The notes beneath the pieces were generated by a model. The model was not told the DNA's origin and did not search any database. It worked only from the letters and a program-made list of their open reading frames with translations. The position numbers and the translations under genes were made by a program. From CALSMU01 sp965230225 (GTDB taxonomy: Bacteria > Bacteroidota > Bacteroidia > Flavobacteriales_D > Parvicellaceae), in assembly GCA_965230225.1 (NCBI GenBank), contig CBDDKM010000004.1:62001-126000 (forward strand): 64,000 bases of DNA, given 5' to 3'. Positions 20,278 to 29,088 of the stretch are shown here, piece after piece (position 1 is the first letter of the stretch; every line of letters begins with the position of its first letter).

Positions 20278-21975
20278 TTATTTTGATTTTATGAGTTTTA
20301 TAATTCTTGTATTGGTATCACGAATGATTTGTAGGTAGTAGATCCCTTTAGGGTAAGGAGTTAGATCAATGATTGTTTCTTTGGATTCAATCGAGAATTT
20401 CTTCATCTTTTGTCCAAGAGAGTTGTAGAGGTAAACTGGGCTGTTAAAACTTGTGGCAGATTGACTGATTAAAGTAGTTGCCCCAGTTGTAGGGTTTGGC
20501 CATAGCTGAAAGGGCTCTGTGGATAAATCATCTATTGAAGTTACATCCAGTACCACTACAGATGAAGTACTATCACAACTTGAAGCTGATGCAAAAATAC
20601 TGTCGTAAGTCCCTTCATTGGTAATCAAATTACCGTGTACCCAAATTCCTGAAGGAGTATCCAATAACATGGTGTCTATTGTAGCCACATTAGGAGTGAT
20701 GGTTAAGTGATAATCAATGATGCTGTCGCATCCGCCAACCGAAGTGTATAATTCGGTATAGGTACCGGCATGACTCTCCCAGTTTCCATCAAGAAAAATA
20801 GAATCTTCTTCACATATAGAAGGGTAGGAGTCGTAGGTGGTTCCGGTGGTAAAGTGATTGAATTCGTAATTAAAGAAGTATCCTGTATTTAATTGGTGGT
20901 CGAACTGGTTAGTGGTTACTCCTGAGTTTAAGTCAAATGCAAAACAAGAACCTAATTCCTCTCCATATTGCGTGTTTCCATAAATTAATTCATCTATTGC
21001 GTAAAGCCCGGCGTAGCTGTTAAGACCCTCAGAGTTAAAAGCGGTTTTCACCTGATAGTCATCTTGAACGGGATCATAAGAAAACAAAAGTCCTTTTCCA
21101 TTCACCCCACCATCAGAACAAGTTCCGTATAATAGATTGTTAGATGCTTGTAGTAATTTTCCCTTAGGAAAAGCTCCTAGCTGATACCAGCTGAAATCGA
21201 CTTTCTTTGATAGAGTTGAAGAGGTAGGATCGAATTCGAACAAAGTTCCCTGGTCGTAATTTCCTCCTGCCGAACATACACCATACAGGTTTCCATTTCC
21301 GCCAATGGTTAACCCGGTTTTGGGAGATTCTCCATGATTCCCTGAGTTAAAGTTTTGGAGAGTACTAAAAGATTGTGATCCCAGATCGTAACTATAAATA
21401 ACTCCTCCATCATTACTTCCTCCATAGCAAGTAGTTCCATAAAGAATGTTGTTTAATACAACTGGTGTAGAAAATGGCCGATGACCATTGTTTCCTCCGT
21501 CAAAGTCTTCCAAAACGCTGTAGGTGGTATTACTTAAATCAAATGAAAAAAGGACTCCTTTACCATTCGAACCTCCTGAACAGGTAGTTCCATAAAGGTG
21601 GTCATTGTATATAATAACACCTCCATAAGCAATAGAGCCTGTATTTTCCTCGAAGTGATGAAGCACAGTGTAAGTACCCAATTCCAGATGATAGCTATAA
21701 ATTACTCCAAGGTTATTATTCCCTCCTGAGGTAGTGGTTCCATATACCATTGAATTATTTTCTACAGCCAATGTTCCGGAAGGATAATGTCCTTCTGTTG
21801 TGTTTTGGAAATTGTAGAGAAAAGTAGTGCCTCCTTGAGGTGAATATTGAACAATACTACCGTTGTTGTAAAGACCACCTTTATGAGCTACTCCAATAAG
21901 TTGATAGTTGCATGCATTCTGACTGATTCCCAATTGGTAAATTATACAGGCTAGAACGATTCCTAAATATTTCAT
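20278..21975 (-). CDS. GloVer-repeat secreted protein with T9SS sorting domain
   Basis: A 565-residue product with signal peptide MKYLGIVLACIIYQLGIS. From about residue 25 to 370 a repeat of about 47 residues recurs seven or more times, each with a LYGTT-x-x-GG-x-N-x-G-x-(I/L)-F/Y-S core (MVYGTTTSGGNNNLGVIYSY, HLYGTTCSGGSNGKGVLFSF). This is the tandem repeat known from Gloeobacter and Verrucomicrobia (Gloeo_Verruco type, 'GloVer'), thought to fold as a propeller. Two short CDSI-centred modules follow, then a sorting domain with FQLWPNPTTGATTLI. It heads an operon with the F5/8C protein. The function is unknown beyond secretion. Confidence 0.85.
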   Translation of the reverse strand: MKYLGIVLACIIYQLGISQNACNYQLIGVAHKGGLYNNGSIVQYSPQGGTTFLYNFQNTTEGHYPSGTLAVENNSMVYGTTTSGGNNNLGVIYSYHLELGTYTVLHHFEENTGSIAYGGVIIYNDHLYGTTCSGGSNGKGVLFSFDLSNTTYSVLEDFDGGNNGHRPFSTPVVLNNILYGTTCYGGSNDGGVIYSYDLGSQSFSTLQNFNSGNHGESPKTGLTIGGNGNLYGVCSAGGNYDQGTLFEFDPTSSTLSKKVDFSWYQLGAFPKGKLLQASNNLLYGTCSDGGVNGKGLLFSYDPVQDDYQVKTAFNSEGLNSYAGLYAIDELIYGNTQYGEELGSCFAFDLNSGVTTNQFDHQLNTGYFFNYEFNHFTTGTTYDSYPSICEEDSIFLDGNWESHAGTYTELYTSVGGCDSIIDYHLTITPNVATIDTMLLDTPSGIWVHGNLITNEGTYDSIFASASSCDSTSSVVVLDVTSIDDLSTEPFQLWPNPTTGATTLISQSATSFNSPVYLYNSLGQKMKKFSIESKETIIDLTPYPKGIYYLQIIRDTNTRIIKLIKSK

Positions 21976-22025
21976 TTTGAATGTAGAAGTTGTTGCTTAG
22001 AATCAATTTGGGTAAGCGTTAACTA

Positions 22026-22059
22026 AACAGGATATCCCCCGTGATTGAGATATCCTGTT
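22026..22059. other. Strong hairpin in the long leader of the GloVer gene
   Basis: Perfect 11-nt inverted repeat AACAGGATATC / GATATCCTGTT with a 12-nt loop. It sits about 50 nt before the GloVer gene start and inside its predicted leader of about 190 nt. There is no T-run on the minus strand, so it is not a standard terminator. It may stabilise the mRNA or be regulatory. The rest of the 295-nt gap (21976-22270) holds the promoter listed below. Confidence 0.45.
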
Positions 22060-22171
22060 CTTAAATCTACTACTACTAACTTTTACAATTACACTTGATA
22101 AAAAAGTAGATTCACGTTGTGTTAACGATTACTGACCAACGTACAGGTCCTTGCACCTTACGTTGACAATG

Positions 22172-22203
22172 CAAACATATTGGGACATTGCAAAAAACTC
22201 AAA
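22172..22203 (-). promoter_or_regulatory. Predicted promoter for the GloVer/F5-8C operon
   Basis: Minus-strand TATGTTTG (22172-22179) is a perfect TAnnTTTG -7 element, and TTTG (22200-22203) lies exactly 20 nt upstream as the -33 element. The same spacing occurs at 24764-24794. This leaves a 5' leader of about 190 nt. Confidence 0.6.
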
Positions 22204-22270
22204 GATTGAGCGTAACCTAAGCGTACTCACCCTTGTTAGATGTTGTAATACAAGGTGTTGTGAGTTGTGG

Positions 22271-23992
22271 TTAAAGACTGTTGAGGTAATTCTCTAAGTC
22301 GTCATCCTTCTCTAAATCCAGTTTTTTCTTAATTCTATGGCGGGCATTTCTGGCCGATTGAACCGAGATGTTTTTCAATTGAGAGATTTCCTTATTGGAT
22401 AATTTCAATTTAATCAAACCACATTTTTCCAATTCCTGTTTCGAAAGATTAGGGTGCAATTCCTGAAGCTTAATAAAAAACTCGTTATTGATTTTATCGA
22501 TGTTTGTTTGAAAAGTTTCCAGCGAGCTTCCTGTATTCAAATTCTGATTAATAAACATGGATAATTCGTTTAACCCATTGTTCAAGTCTTCGCCGGATAG
22601 GCGTTTAATTTGTTTGAAACGCTGAGCAATTTCATCGCTTAACTCAATGTTTCTGTTCAGGTTAATGGCAAAATCGGTTAGTTCAATCTGTTTTAGTTGA
22701 AGTTTATAATCCAGTCTTTCCTTTTCGGAAGCCAATAACTGAGCCTCAACCTGAGCTTTTCTTCTTCTTTGTATAAAGTAGATTAACAAACTACCTAATA
22801 CAACAATGGCTATTCCAGAGTAGAGCCAAATTTCTTTCACCTTTTGTTCTGCTACAGCAGTGTTAAGTTTTTCAACTTCCAATTCTGCTTTAACTCCATT
22901 AATACGGTAGTTAGCCAGTAGTTCGGTAGCTTCCAGTGTACTTTCCTCAATTTCTTTTTCGTGTTGTTCAACCAGTTTAATATGCTCCTCAATTCTGGAT
23001 AGGTAGAGAGAGTCCGACTCCAATTGTAGGTAGTACTTTAACTCTTGATTGCTCAACTTAACCTTCATTTCGGTGGTTAGTTGATCTTTATAACCTGTTA
23101 ATTCATCCAACAGGACTTTAAGTTTTTCAGTTTCATTGGATTTTAAGTAAGCATCTACCAACCCTTCGGCCACAAAAATGATCAGGTTCTTATCGGTAGT
23201 GAATTTTCTGGCAGCTATTAAATCAATCTCCAAATGTTCAATGGCAAGATCAAGCTGATCTTGATGGAGGTAAATCATTCCAATGTTCCCATGAATCATT
23301 CCCAGACTTAAGCTGTCCAGTCGATTAGAGTTATTAGCATATTCACTGTATTTGATGGCTTGTTCAAAGTACCACAATGCAGAGTCATATAGGTTGGATT
23401 CCATTAATCCGTATCCCAAGTTATTAAAAGCGTAAATAGACTCAAGAGAGTCCTGATGCTGTTCAGATAGATGGAGTTGATCCTTAAAGTAGAAAATGGC
23501 ACTGTCCGGCTGATTGATGTCAAGATATATGTTCCCGATTCTCCCAGCAGTATAAAAGTTTTGATTGAGTTGGTAGGATTGAATGTACTCGTCTTTTTCC
23601 AGGTAGATGGCATTCATGTCGTGAAATAATCTGGCCATCGATAAGTGGTGCACACTCAGGCTTGAATCTGCAAGCGCTTCAATTTGTTTAGATTTCCATA
23701 GATACTCCAGAGCAAGGTCCATTTTGCCGTCCCAACGCTCAATGTTTCCCAATAGGTTTAATGCTTGAAATAGTTCATCGTCAACATTAGATTCGTTTGC
23801 AAGATTGAGTGCTTTTGTAGCTTTTTTTCTCGCTTCCTCCACATTTCCTTCTTCTAAACTTTTACTCGAGGTAGTAATGAGTTGCTGGAAATTGTTTTGT
23901 GAAAATGCTTTATTTCCTCCAAATATAAATACGAGAAATACGGCAAATTGCCAGAATCTAGATCTTTTATTGGTGAATAAAACTGTGGTCAT
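22271..23992 (-). CDS. TPR membrane regulator with LuxR-like HTH domain
   Basis: A 573-residue product typical of Bacteroidota: N-terminal signal/anchor (QFAVFLVFIFGGNKAFS), tetratricopeptide repeats about 40-290 (AFNNLGYGLMESNLYDSALWYFEQAI pattern), a coiled coil, one membrane segment near 375-393 (IWLYSGIAIVVLGSLLIYFI), a second coiled coil, and a C-terminal helix-turn-helix near 510-560 (LSKQELEKCGLIKLKLSNKE, ISQLKNISVQSARNARHRIK). The HTH would be cytoplasmic and the TPRs periplasmic, which suggests sensing of an envelope signal and direct control of transcription. It stands alone upstream of the GloVer operon, which may be a target; that link is only positional. Confidence 0.85.
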   Translation of the reverse strand: MTTVLFTNKRSRFWQFAVFLVFIFGGNKAFSQNNFQQLITTSSKSLEEGNVEEARKKATKALNLANESNVDDELFQALNLLGNIERWDGKMDLALEYLWKSKQIEALADSSLSVHHLSMARLFHDMNAIYLEKDEYIQSYQLNQNFYTAGRIGNIYLDINQPDSAIFYFKDQLHLSEQHQDSLESIYAFNNLGYGLMESNLYDSALWYFEQAIKYSEYANNSNRLDSLSLGMIHGNIGMIYLHQDQLDLAIEHLEIDLIAARKFTTDKNLIIFVAEGLVDAYLKSNETEKLKVLLDELTGYKDQLTTEMKVKLSNQELKYYLQLESDSLYLSRIEEHIKLVEQHEKEIEESTLEATELLANYRINGVKAELEVEKLNTAVAEQKVKEIWLYSGIAIVVLGSLLIYFIQRRRKAQVEAQLLASEKERLDYKLQLKQIELTDFAINLNRNIELSDEIAQRFKQIKRLSGEDLNNGLNELSMFINQNLNTGSSLETFQTNIDKINNEFFIKLQELHPNLSKQELEKCGLIKLKLSNKEISQLKNISVQSARNARHRIKKKLDLEKDDDLENYLNSL

Positions 23993-24088
23993 TAACAGAA
24001 AATAAATAAGTTAATCAGCGGTGTTTTAAGTTGGAAGTTCAAATAATGATGGCGCTAAATTTAGTTAATCCATCCCAAAATGAACGAT

Positions 24089-24679
24089 TTATTGATTAGA
24101 AAACACAAATATCCCCATGGATCTTAATCCATCCACAACAACCGTTTTAATGGGTGCAGCTAATTTTAGTTGGTGTTTATTCAGTAACTCTTCAATTTTG
24201 TTTCTGGTAATGAGGTATCGGGTTGTTTGATCGGGTAGGTGATGTACTCCTTCTTCTTCTTGATCCAACATATTTTCGATTCCAATGTTGGTAGTCATTC
24301 GAATAAATAATCTGGAATTGGGAGCCAGATGTTTTACTAACCCGTTGAACATTGCATCAAAGTGTTGATGATCTCTTGCAAAATGAAGAACCGCATTACA
24401 AATAATGAAATCATATTGCTCCTCCGATTTAAAATCTTCCAGTGATGAAACAAAGAAATGATCAGATTGTTCAGGATATTGTTTCCTCAGAGCTTGAATT
24501 ACTTCTTCTTTTGGATCTAATGCTGTTACCTTATATTGGTTTTGTAATAGCCATTTAATGTTCCTTCCTGACCCACAACCGGCGTCGAGTATCTTGTCAT
24601 TAGCCTGTATTGATCCTTTGAATAGCTGATCGAGTAGGTAGAGGTCAATCGTTTTTAAGTCTTGAGGTATATCCTTCAT
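24089..24679 (-). CDS. Class I SAM-dependent methyltransferase
   Basis: A 196-residue product with the Rossmann methyltransferase motifs: motif I ILDAGCGSGRN (residues 30-40), acidic end of strand 2 VTALDP, post-I region with FFVSSLEDF, and motif II-like YDFIICNAVLHF. It resembles the TehB/UbiE-like small methyltransferases (Methyltransf_25/11 type). The substrate is not evident. It is transcribed alone, convergent with nothing nearby; the next gene upstream starts divergently at 24814. Confidence 0.85.
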   Translation of the reverse strand: MKDIPQDLKTIDLYLLDQLFKGSIQANDKILDAGCGSGRNIKWLLQNQYKVTALDPKEEVIQALRKQYPEQSDHFFVSSLEDFKSEEQYDFIICNAVLHFARDHQHFDAMFNGLVKHLAPNSRLFIRMTTNIGIENMLDQEEEGVHHLPDQTTRYLITRNKIEELLNKHQLKLAAPIKTVVVDGLRSMGIFVFSNQ

Positions 24680-24763
24680 CGGACTAAATATAAGGGCTTT
24701 TACAAAACCAATAACCTACATTTTGTTGCTTCATTCCAAGAAAGGTTCATTTGGTGGAATGTT

Positions 24764-24794
24764 TTTGACCAGTACCTATATTGAAAATACCTTG
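24764..24794 (+). promoter_or_regulatory. Predicted promoter for the secreted PPC-type protein
   Basis: TTTG (24764-24767), a 20-nt spacer, then TACCTTG (24788-24794), close to the Bacteroidota -33/-7 pair. Transcription would start near 24800, which excludes the in-frame upstream start at 24781 and supports the ATG at 24814. Confidence 0.5.
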
Positions 24795-24813
24795 TGCTCA
24801 GAAATTAAAATCA

Positions 24814-25473
24814 ATGAAAAGCTTATTTACATTTTTAGCCGTTGCCATTACCCTGTCATCAGTAGCTCAAGGTTCTTCTTGCGACGATGCAGTTCAAATA
24901 CCAACAGATACTGTAATCAACCTGGATCTTACAGGCTCGCAGCAGCATTATTTCTACATTATGTCTTCTCAAAACGACAGTGTTAGAATAACAGTGGAAA
25001 GCGACACTGATCCATGTGGAGTTACTGTAGAGTTATTGGATTTTAATACTGCACAAACCGGAACCTGTGTTCCGTTGGGAACTGCTAATCAGATGAACAG
25101 TAATTCAAATGCTTCATGCCCTGCAGATTCTACTGAGAATTTAGCCATTGTAGCCAATCAATTCTACTATTTTAGAATTTACAGAAATTTTGCTCCAGCA
25201 CCAGAGAATTACACACTTACCATAGAGTCATTAGAAAATAATCCTCCAACAGGATTAGCAGAGAATATTGAAGATGCGTTGTTAGTTTACCCCAATCCAA
25301 GTGGTGGAAAGTTTACATTAACTGGGGTAAAAGGCCATTGGGAGGTAGTAGACCTGATGGGCAATAGGTGTTTTACAGGAAGTGGAAAAGTAGTCGATCT
25401 GACCGGCTATCCACCTGCTGTATATTTATTGATAACTAAGAAATCAACAGTGGTTAAATTGATCAAAAGTTAG
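24814..25473 (+). CDS. Secreted PPC-like domain protein with T9SS sorting domain
   Basis: From the ATG at 24814 the product has 219 residues and a clean signal peptide (MKSLFTFLAVAITLSSVAQG). The body resembles a bacterial pre-peptidase C-terminal (PPC) beta-sandwich: SSCDDAVQIPTD at its start, a HYFYIMSSQNDSVRITVES core and YYFRIYRNFAPAPENYTLTI at its end. The C-terminus has LVYPNPSGGKFTLTG and ends VVKLIKS, a T9SS sorting domain. No catalytic domain is present. A strong terminator follows at 25513. Confidence 0.82.
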   Translation: MKSLFTFLAVAITLSSVAQGSSCDDAVQIPTDTVINLDLTGSQQHYFYIMSSQNDSVRITVESDTDPCGVTVELLDFNTAQTGTCVPLGTANQMNSNSNASCPADSTENLAIVANQFYYFRIYRNFAPAPENYTLTIESLENNPPTGLAENIEDALLVYPNPSGGKFTLTGVKGHWEVVDLMGNRCFTGSGKVVDLTGYPPAVYLLITKKSTVVKLIKS

Positions 25474-25512
25474 TAGTGAAACTGAATATTAGACAGACAC
25501 CTATTGTAATTG

Positions 25513-25552
25513 AGAATATCGGGTTTATTTAATAAATTCGATATTCTGTTTT
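25513..25552 (+). terminator. Terminator hairpin abutting the LytS kinase start codon
   Basis: AGAATATCG (25513-25521) pairs with CGATATTCT (25539-25547) and the inner GGTTTAT/ATAAATT arms extend the stem with G-U pairs to about 16 bp around a TTA loop; a T-rich run follows. It ends 3 nt before the ATG of the next gene, so it would both end the upstream transcript and bury the ribosome-binding region of the kinase if read through. Confidence 0.65.
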
Positions 25553-25555
25553 TAT

Positions 25556-26548
25556 ATGCCCAGGCTTATTTTATATCAAATCATTTTCTGGCTGTTCATG
25601 GTCGGGAAGTATTTCTTTTACTTCAGAACAGTAAATGATCTTACTGATACCGTAATATTAACCATTACGGTTTCGCTATTTAACATTGCTATCTTTTACA
25701 ATAATTTACTGGCGCTAATTCCTAAGTTGTACCAAAAGAAACTTCTTTACTTTATTGGGCACGTGGTTTCGTTTTTGGCAATTATTGGAGTATACTACGT
25801 TACCAAAACGGCTCATAAGATATATGGAGAGCTAGACACAGATGCTTTTGTGGCACTGTTTCTAAACTATTGCTCGTTTTCCATTTATTCCTTCTTGTAT
25901 TGGTACGTTCTTAAGTTTCAGCGGGAGAAACAACGAAGTTTAAAGCTGCAAAATGAAAAGTTACTGGCAGAAATGAAGGCCCTTAAGGCACAAGTAAGTC
26001 CACACTTTTTGTTCAATTCGCTGAATAATATTTACTCCCTATGTCTGAACAACCCAAAAGGAGCTGCGGATATGACAGAGAAACTTTCGGAGCAATTGAG
26101 GTACCTTATTTACAAAGGAGCTCAGGAGGAAGTGGTAATAGAGGAGGAAATTAAGTTGATCGAAAACTACCTGGCCATTCTAAAAATCAAAAAACAAAAG
26201 GGAACAACCACTTTTAACTATCCTACTAATGGTATTGAGGCCAAAGCTTATATTCCACCGCTTATTTTAATTACACTGGTAGAAAATGCCATTACTCATA
26301 GTCATGTAGTTTCTAATGCAGATAGCTTTGTAAACATTGATTTATCTGCTACCCAAAAAGAAGTTTCCATTACTATATCCAATAGTTTTAGCGAAGATTT
26401 TAAACCAGCTAAAACAGAAGGAGGAATTGGATTGAAAAATGTACAGGATCAGCTTAACATTAAATACCCAGGTAGATTTACCTTTACCCAAAGTCAAACA
26501 GATAACATTTACACCACAAAACTTACCTTATGTCCAACCGTAAAATAA
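25556..26548 (+). CDS. LytS-type sensor histidine kinase
   Basis: A 330-residue kinase. Residues 1-120 hold four hydrophobic segments with very short loops (IIFWLFMVGKYFFYF; VILTITVSLFNIAIFY; FIGHVVSFLAIIGVYYV; FSIYSFLYWYVL). A short coiled coil leads to the His_kinase domain with QVSPHFLFNSLNNIYSL, His150 being the predicted phosphoacceptor, then the N-box-type ILITLVENAITHSH and a GGIGLKNVQDQL glycine box. There is no separate sensor domain, so the signal probably comes from the membrane. It overlaps its LytTR partner by 19 nt. The ATG sits directly behind a terminator hairpin; the next in-frame ATG is at 25601. Confidence 0.9.
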   Translation: MPRLILYQIIFWLFMVGKYFFYFRTVNDLTDTVILTITVSLFNIAIFYNNLLALIPKLYQKKLLYFIGHVVSFLAIIGVYYVTKTAHKIYGELDTDAFVALFLNYCSFSIYSFLYWYVLKFQREKQRSLKLQNEKLLAEMKALKAQVSPHFLFNSLNNIYSLCLNNPKGAADMTEKLSEQLRYLIYKGAQEEVVIEEEIKLIENYLAILKIKKQKGTTTFNYPTNGIEAKAYIPPLILITLVENAITHSHVVSNADSFVNIDLSATQKEVSITISNSFSEDFKPAKTEGGIGLKNVQDQLNIKYPGRFTFTQSQTDNIYTTKLTLCPTVK

Positions 26549-27240
26549 AATGCGCAGCCCTCGACGATGAAGAGTTAGCACTGGATCTCATAGAGTCTCA
26601 TATTAATCGGTTCGAAGACTTTGATTTAGTAGCTAAATTCAACGATTCTCAGGTTGCACTGGAGTATCTGGATCAAATGGAGTTGGATGTGTTATTTATC
26701 GATATGCACATGCCAAAGTTTAGTGGGTTTGACGTGATAAAAAAGCTTAAAAATCCTCCTTTAATTATTCTTACCACAGCGCATAAGGAGTATGCCCTGG
26801 AAGCTTTTGAATTGGATGTGTTTGATTATTTACTCAAACCAATAACTCAATCGAGATTCGACAAAACTGCAGAGAAAATAAGAGTTCAAATTCAATCGCA
26901 AGAACTGGTAGAAGTTCCTGAGTTTGATAAAGAGGAGATTTTTATCAAGGTGGACCGAGCTTTAATAAAGGTAAATGTGAAGGACATTTTGTACGTACAG
27001 GGGCTACAGAAATACGTGAAGATATTTACTCCAAGCGGGAGGTATGTTACATTGGCTTCCATGGGGAAAATGAATGATTACCTCACTCCATTTCGATTTT
27101 TCTCCTGCCATAAATCATACCTGATCAACTTAAATTATTTAGATAAAATTGAAGGGAACATGGCTTTTATTGGAGGTAATGAAATTCCCATAGCGAAGGC
27201 TAAAAAGCAAGAACTCATTCATCAATTAAATTTATTGTAA
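26530..27240 (+). CDS. LytTR-family response regulator
   Basis: A 236-residue regulator. The receiver domain has the acidic pair DDEE (11-15), phosphoacceptor Asp58 in VLFIDMHMP, the conserved Thr/Ser in IILTTAHKEYA and Lys in YLLKPI. The C-terminal LytTR DNA-binding domain (about 135-236) has IFIKVDRALIKVNVKDILYV, GRYVTLASM and FSCHKSYLINL. It overlaps the kinase gene by 19 nt, so the two form a coupled two-component pair. Target genes are not evident; the secreted-protein gene at 27337 follows directly. Confidence 0.92.
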   Translation: MSNRKIKCAALDDEELALDLIESHINRFEDFDLVAKFNDSQVALEYLDQMELDVLFIDMHMPKFSGFDVIKKLKNPPLIILTTAHKEYALEAFELDVFDYLLKPITQSRFDKTAEKIRVQIQSQELVEVPEFDKEEIFIKVDRALIKVNVKDILYVQGLQKYVKIFTPSGRYVTLASMGKMNDYLTPFRFFSCHKSYLINLNYLDKIEGNMAFIGGNEIPIAKAKKQELIHQLNLL

Positions 27241-27336
27241 ATAGGTAATTGCCTGTAATCGTGTACTTTGTTCCATAACCGGGTTGGTTGGTAGAAACTA
27301 TTTCCTGATCCCTCATTGAGGGAGTAGATTAGTAAA

Positions 27337-28323
27337 ATGAGACGAACAACCACCATTTTACTTCTACTTTGCCTACCTATCATTATATTGCCACAAACCG
27401 AAGTAGAAAACAATGATACCTTTGGAACAGCAAATACAACTACAACCTTAGGCCCATTTATAGGAGCAACCGACTCCGATTGGCAAGGAGACCTCTGGAG
27501 ACTAAACCTATCTGCGGGCTCTTATACCTTAGATTGGACAGGAGATAATTGTACCAGAGTTAGAGTGGTAGAATATTTGGTAGACCCGGCAATTGGTAAT
27601 CCTAATGGAACTCCCGGAGCATCTTCCACATGTCCTCCAATAGGTAGTTTTGAATGTCATTTGGTAGATAATCTCGGCCTGGGACTGGGAAATACCATTT
27701 CGGAATCTTTTACAGTAACTGCAGGGAGGTTTTACTTCTTTTTTGTAAATCCACACATGTGTACCAATATGAACTATACCTCCGGAGGTACATTGCCAAT
27801 AGAACTTTCTAAAATAGAAGCGCAAAGAAATGAGCACAAGGTGGAGTTAAAATGGAGTACGCTATCCGAAAAGAATAACGATTACTTCGAAGTTCAGTTT
27901 AGCAAAAATGGAATTCAATACGAAACCATTGGAGTAATAGATGGCGCTGGAAATTCGAATAGCATGATCGAATATGAGTTTACCCATGAAAATCCATCGG
28001 GTAAGGATTCTTACTATCGTTTAAAACAAATTGATAATGATTCTCAGTATTCCATTTCCCCGGTGGTAACAGTAGAGGGAGATCAATTGGAACGTAGAAT
28101 CAGTGTAGTACCTAATCCATCCAATGGTCAATTTAGGTTAGAAGCTACACAGATGCGTGGAGGAGAAGTGAGCATTACTGATTTAACCGGAAAGGTTTTG
28201 GCTAATAAACTTTCGGAGAACAGTATTTGTTCGTTTGATTTAGAATACCTGAAACCCGGAATTTACATTGTAACCTGGAATTACTTATCTGAACAAATAA
28301 GCACGCGATTAATTATTGAGTAG
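27337..28323 (+). CDS. Secreted protein with T9SS sorting domain
   Basis: A 328-residue product with signal peptide MRRTTTILLLLCLPIIILP. The first part (EVENNDTFGTANTTTTLGPF, DSDWQGDLWRLNLSAGSYTL) resembles a PPC-like beta-sandwich. Residues about 150-235 form the fibronectin-like module often found before sorting domains in Bacteroidota (PIELSKIEAQRNEHKVELKW, EKNNDYFEVQFSKNG, YYRLKQID). The C-terminus has VVPNPSNGQFRLEA and ISTRLIIE, a T9SS sorting domain. An inverted repeat (TCCCTCA/TGAGGGA, 27309-27323) lies 13 nt before the ATG. No catalytic motif is seen. Confidence 0.82.
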   Translation: MRRTTTILLLLCLPIIILPQTEVENNDTFGTANTTTTLGPFIGATDSDWQGDLWRLNLSAGSYTLDWTGDNCTRVRVVEYLVDPAIGNPNGTPGASSTCPPIGSFECHLVDNLGLGLGNTISESFTVTAGRFYFFFVNPHMCTNMNYTSGGTLPIELSKIEAQRNEHKVELKWSTLSEKNNDYFEVQFSKNGIQYETIGVIDGAGNSNSMIEYEFTHENPSGKDSYYRLKQIDNDSQYSISPVVTVEGDQLERRISVVPNPSNGQFRLEATQMRGGEVSITDLTGKVLANKLSENSICSFDLEYLKPGIYIVTWNYLSEQISTRLIIE

Positions 28324-28350
28324 TAAAATTTCCACTTGTTCAGATATGAG

Positions 28351-28377
28351 AAAGGCTCCTGCAAAGGAGCCTTTTTT
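28351..28377. terminator. Bidirectional terminator
   Basis: AAAGGCTCC / GGAGCCTTT with loop TGCAAA, followed by a T-run; the A-run at the other end also gives T on the minus strand. It separates the convergent secreted-protein gene and the CpcT/CpeT-like gene, whose stop it touches. Confidence 0.85.
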
Positions 28378-28990
28378 AGTGTTCTACTTTTTTAAAAACA
28401 TAACCACCTTTTGTGGCTCCCCAAACTTGTTCATCCGAGTCGTTCCAACCCTGATCCCAACTTACCATTTGGGAGGATGAAATGGTTACTTCGCTAGTAG
28501 CGTAAGTGGCTTTTCCCCAATTGTTCAAACAACTTCCCTTTTTCGTTTTACCGCTAAATACTCCATTGTTATAAGTCAGTTCTAAAGTACACCCCTCTAG
28601 TTCATCCAGGTTCTTTTTCTTTAATCGGTTAAACTGTTCTGGCGTTTGATGTCCTCCCACGTAAGATTTTTCATTCTCAAATTTGTAAATGGTACTCGTA
28701 AACACAGAATCCGAAACCTGTTGTAAATGATAAATTCTTTGTCGGTAAGGTCTTCCCGGAGTACTTGCAGCAGTTTGTTCTACATATAGCCATGCTCCCT
28801 TTTTATTTTTGTTCCAGATTCTTTTCATGTCCAGTGTAATGTGAAAATAATCTGAATCGTTTTCGGCCTGTTCCAAAGAAGAGAAGGAACCTTGCATGTG
28901 GTCAATTAGGGTTTCAAATGTGTTGTTTTTCTGTGCGAAAATGCTGCCTGCCGAAAGCATCATTAACGAAACTAATACTGGTTTTTTCAT
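28376..28990 (-). CDS. CpcT/CpeT-like protein with signal peptide
   Basis: From the ATG at 28990 the product has 204 residues and a signal peptide (MKKPVLVSLMMLSAGSIFAQ). The mature sequence carries the CpcT/CpeT chromophore-lyase family pattern: LIDHMQGSFSSLEQA, YVEQTAASTPGRPYRQRIYH, LEGCTLELTY, SGKTKKGSCLNNWGKATYAT, SEVTISSSQMVSWDQGWN and EQVWGATKGGYVF. In cyanobacteria the family attaches bilins to phycobiliproteins. This organism shows no sign of phycobilisomes and the protein is exported, so it is probably a family member with another lipocalin-like role. Confidence 0.8.
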   Translation of the reverse strand: MKKPVLVSLMMLSAGSIFAQKNNTFETLIDHMQGSFSSLEQAENDSDYFHITLDMKRIWNKNKKGAWLYVEQTAASTPGRPYRQRIYHLQQVSDSVFTSTIYKFENEKSYVGGHQTPEQFNRLKKKNLDELEGCTLELTYNNGVFSGKTKKGSCLNNWGKATYATSEVTISSSQMVSWDQGWNDSDEQVWGATKGGYVFKKVEH

Positions 28991-29088
28991 AGAATTAATG
29001 CGATTTATCTTAAAGATGGTGTGATCATTAATCAACTAGAAAAGTATTCCATCAAACGCATTAAAAAGGGAATAAAATGTATTAAGAA

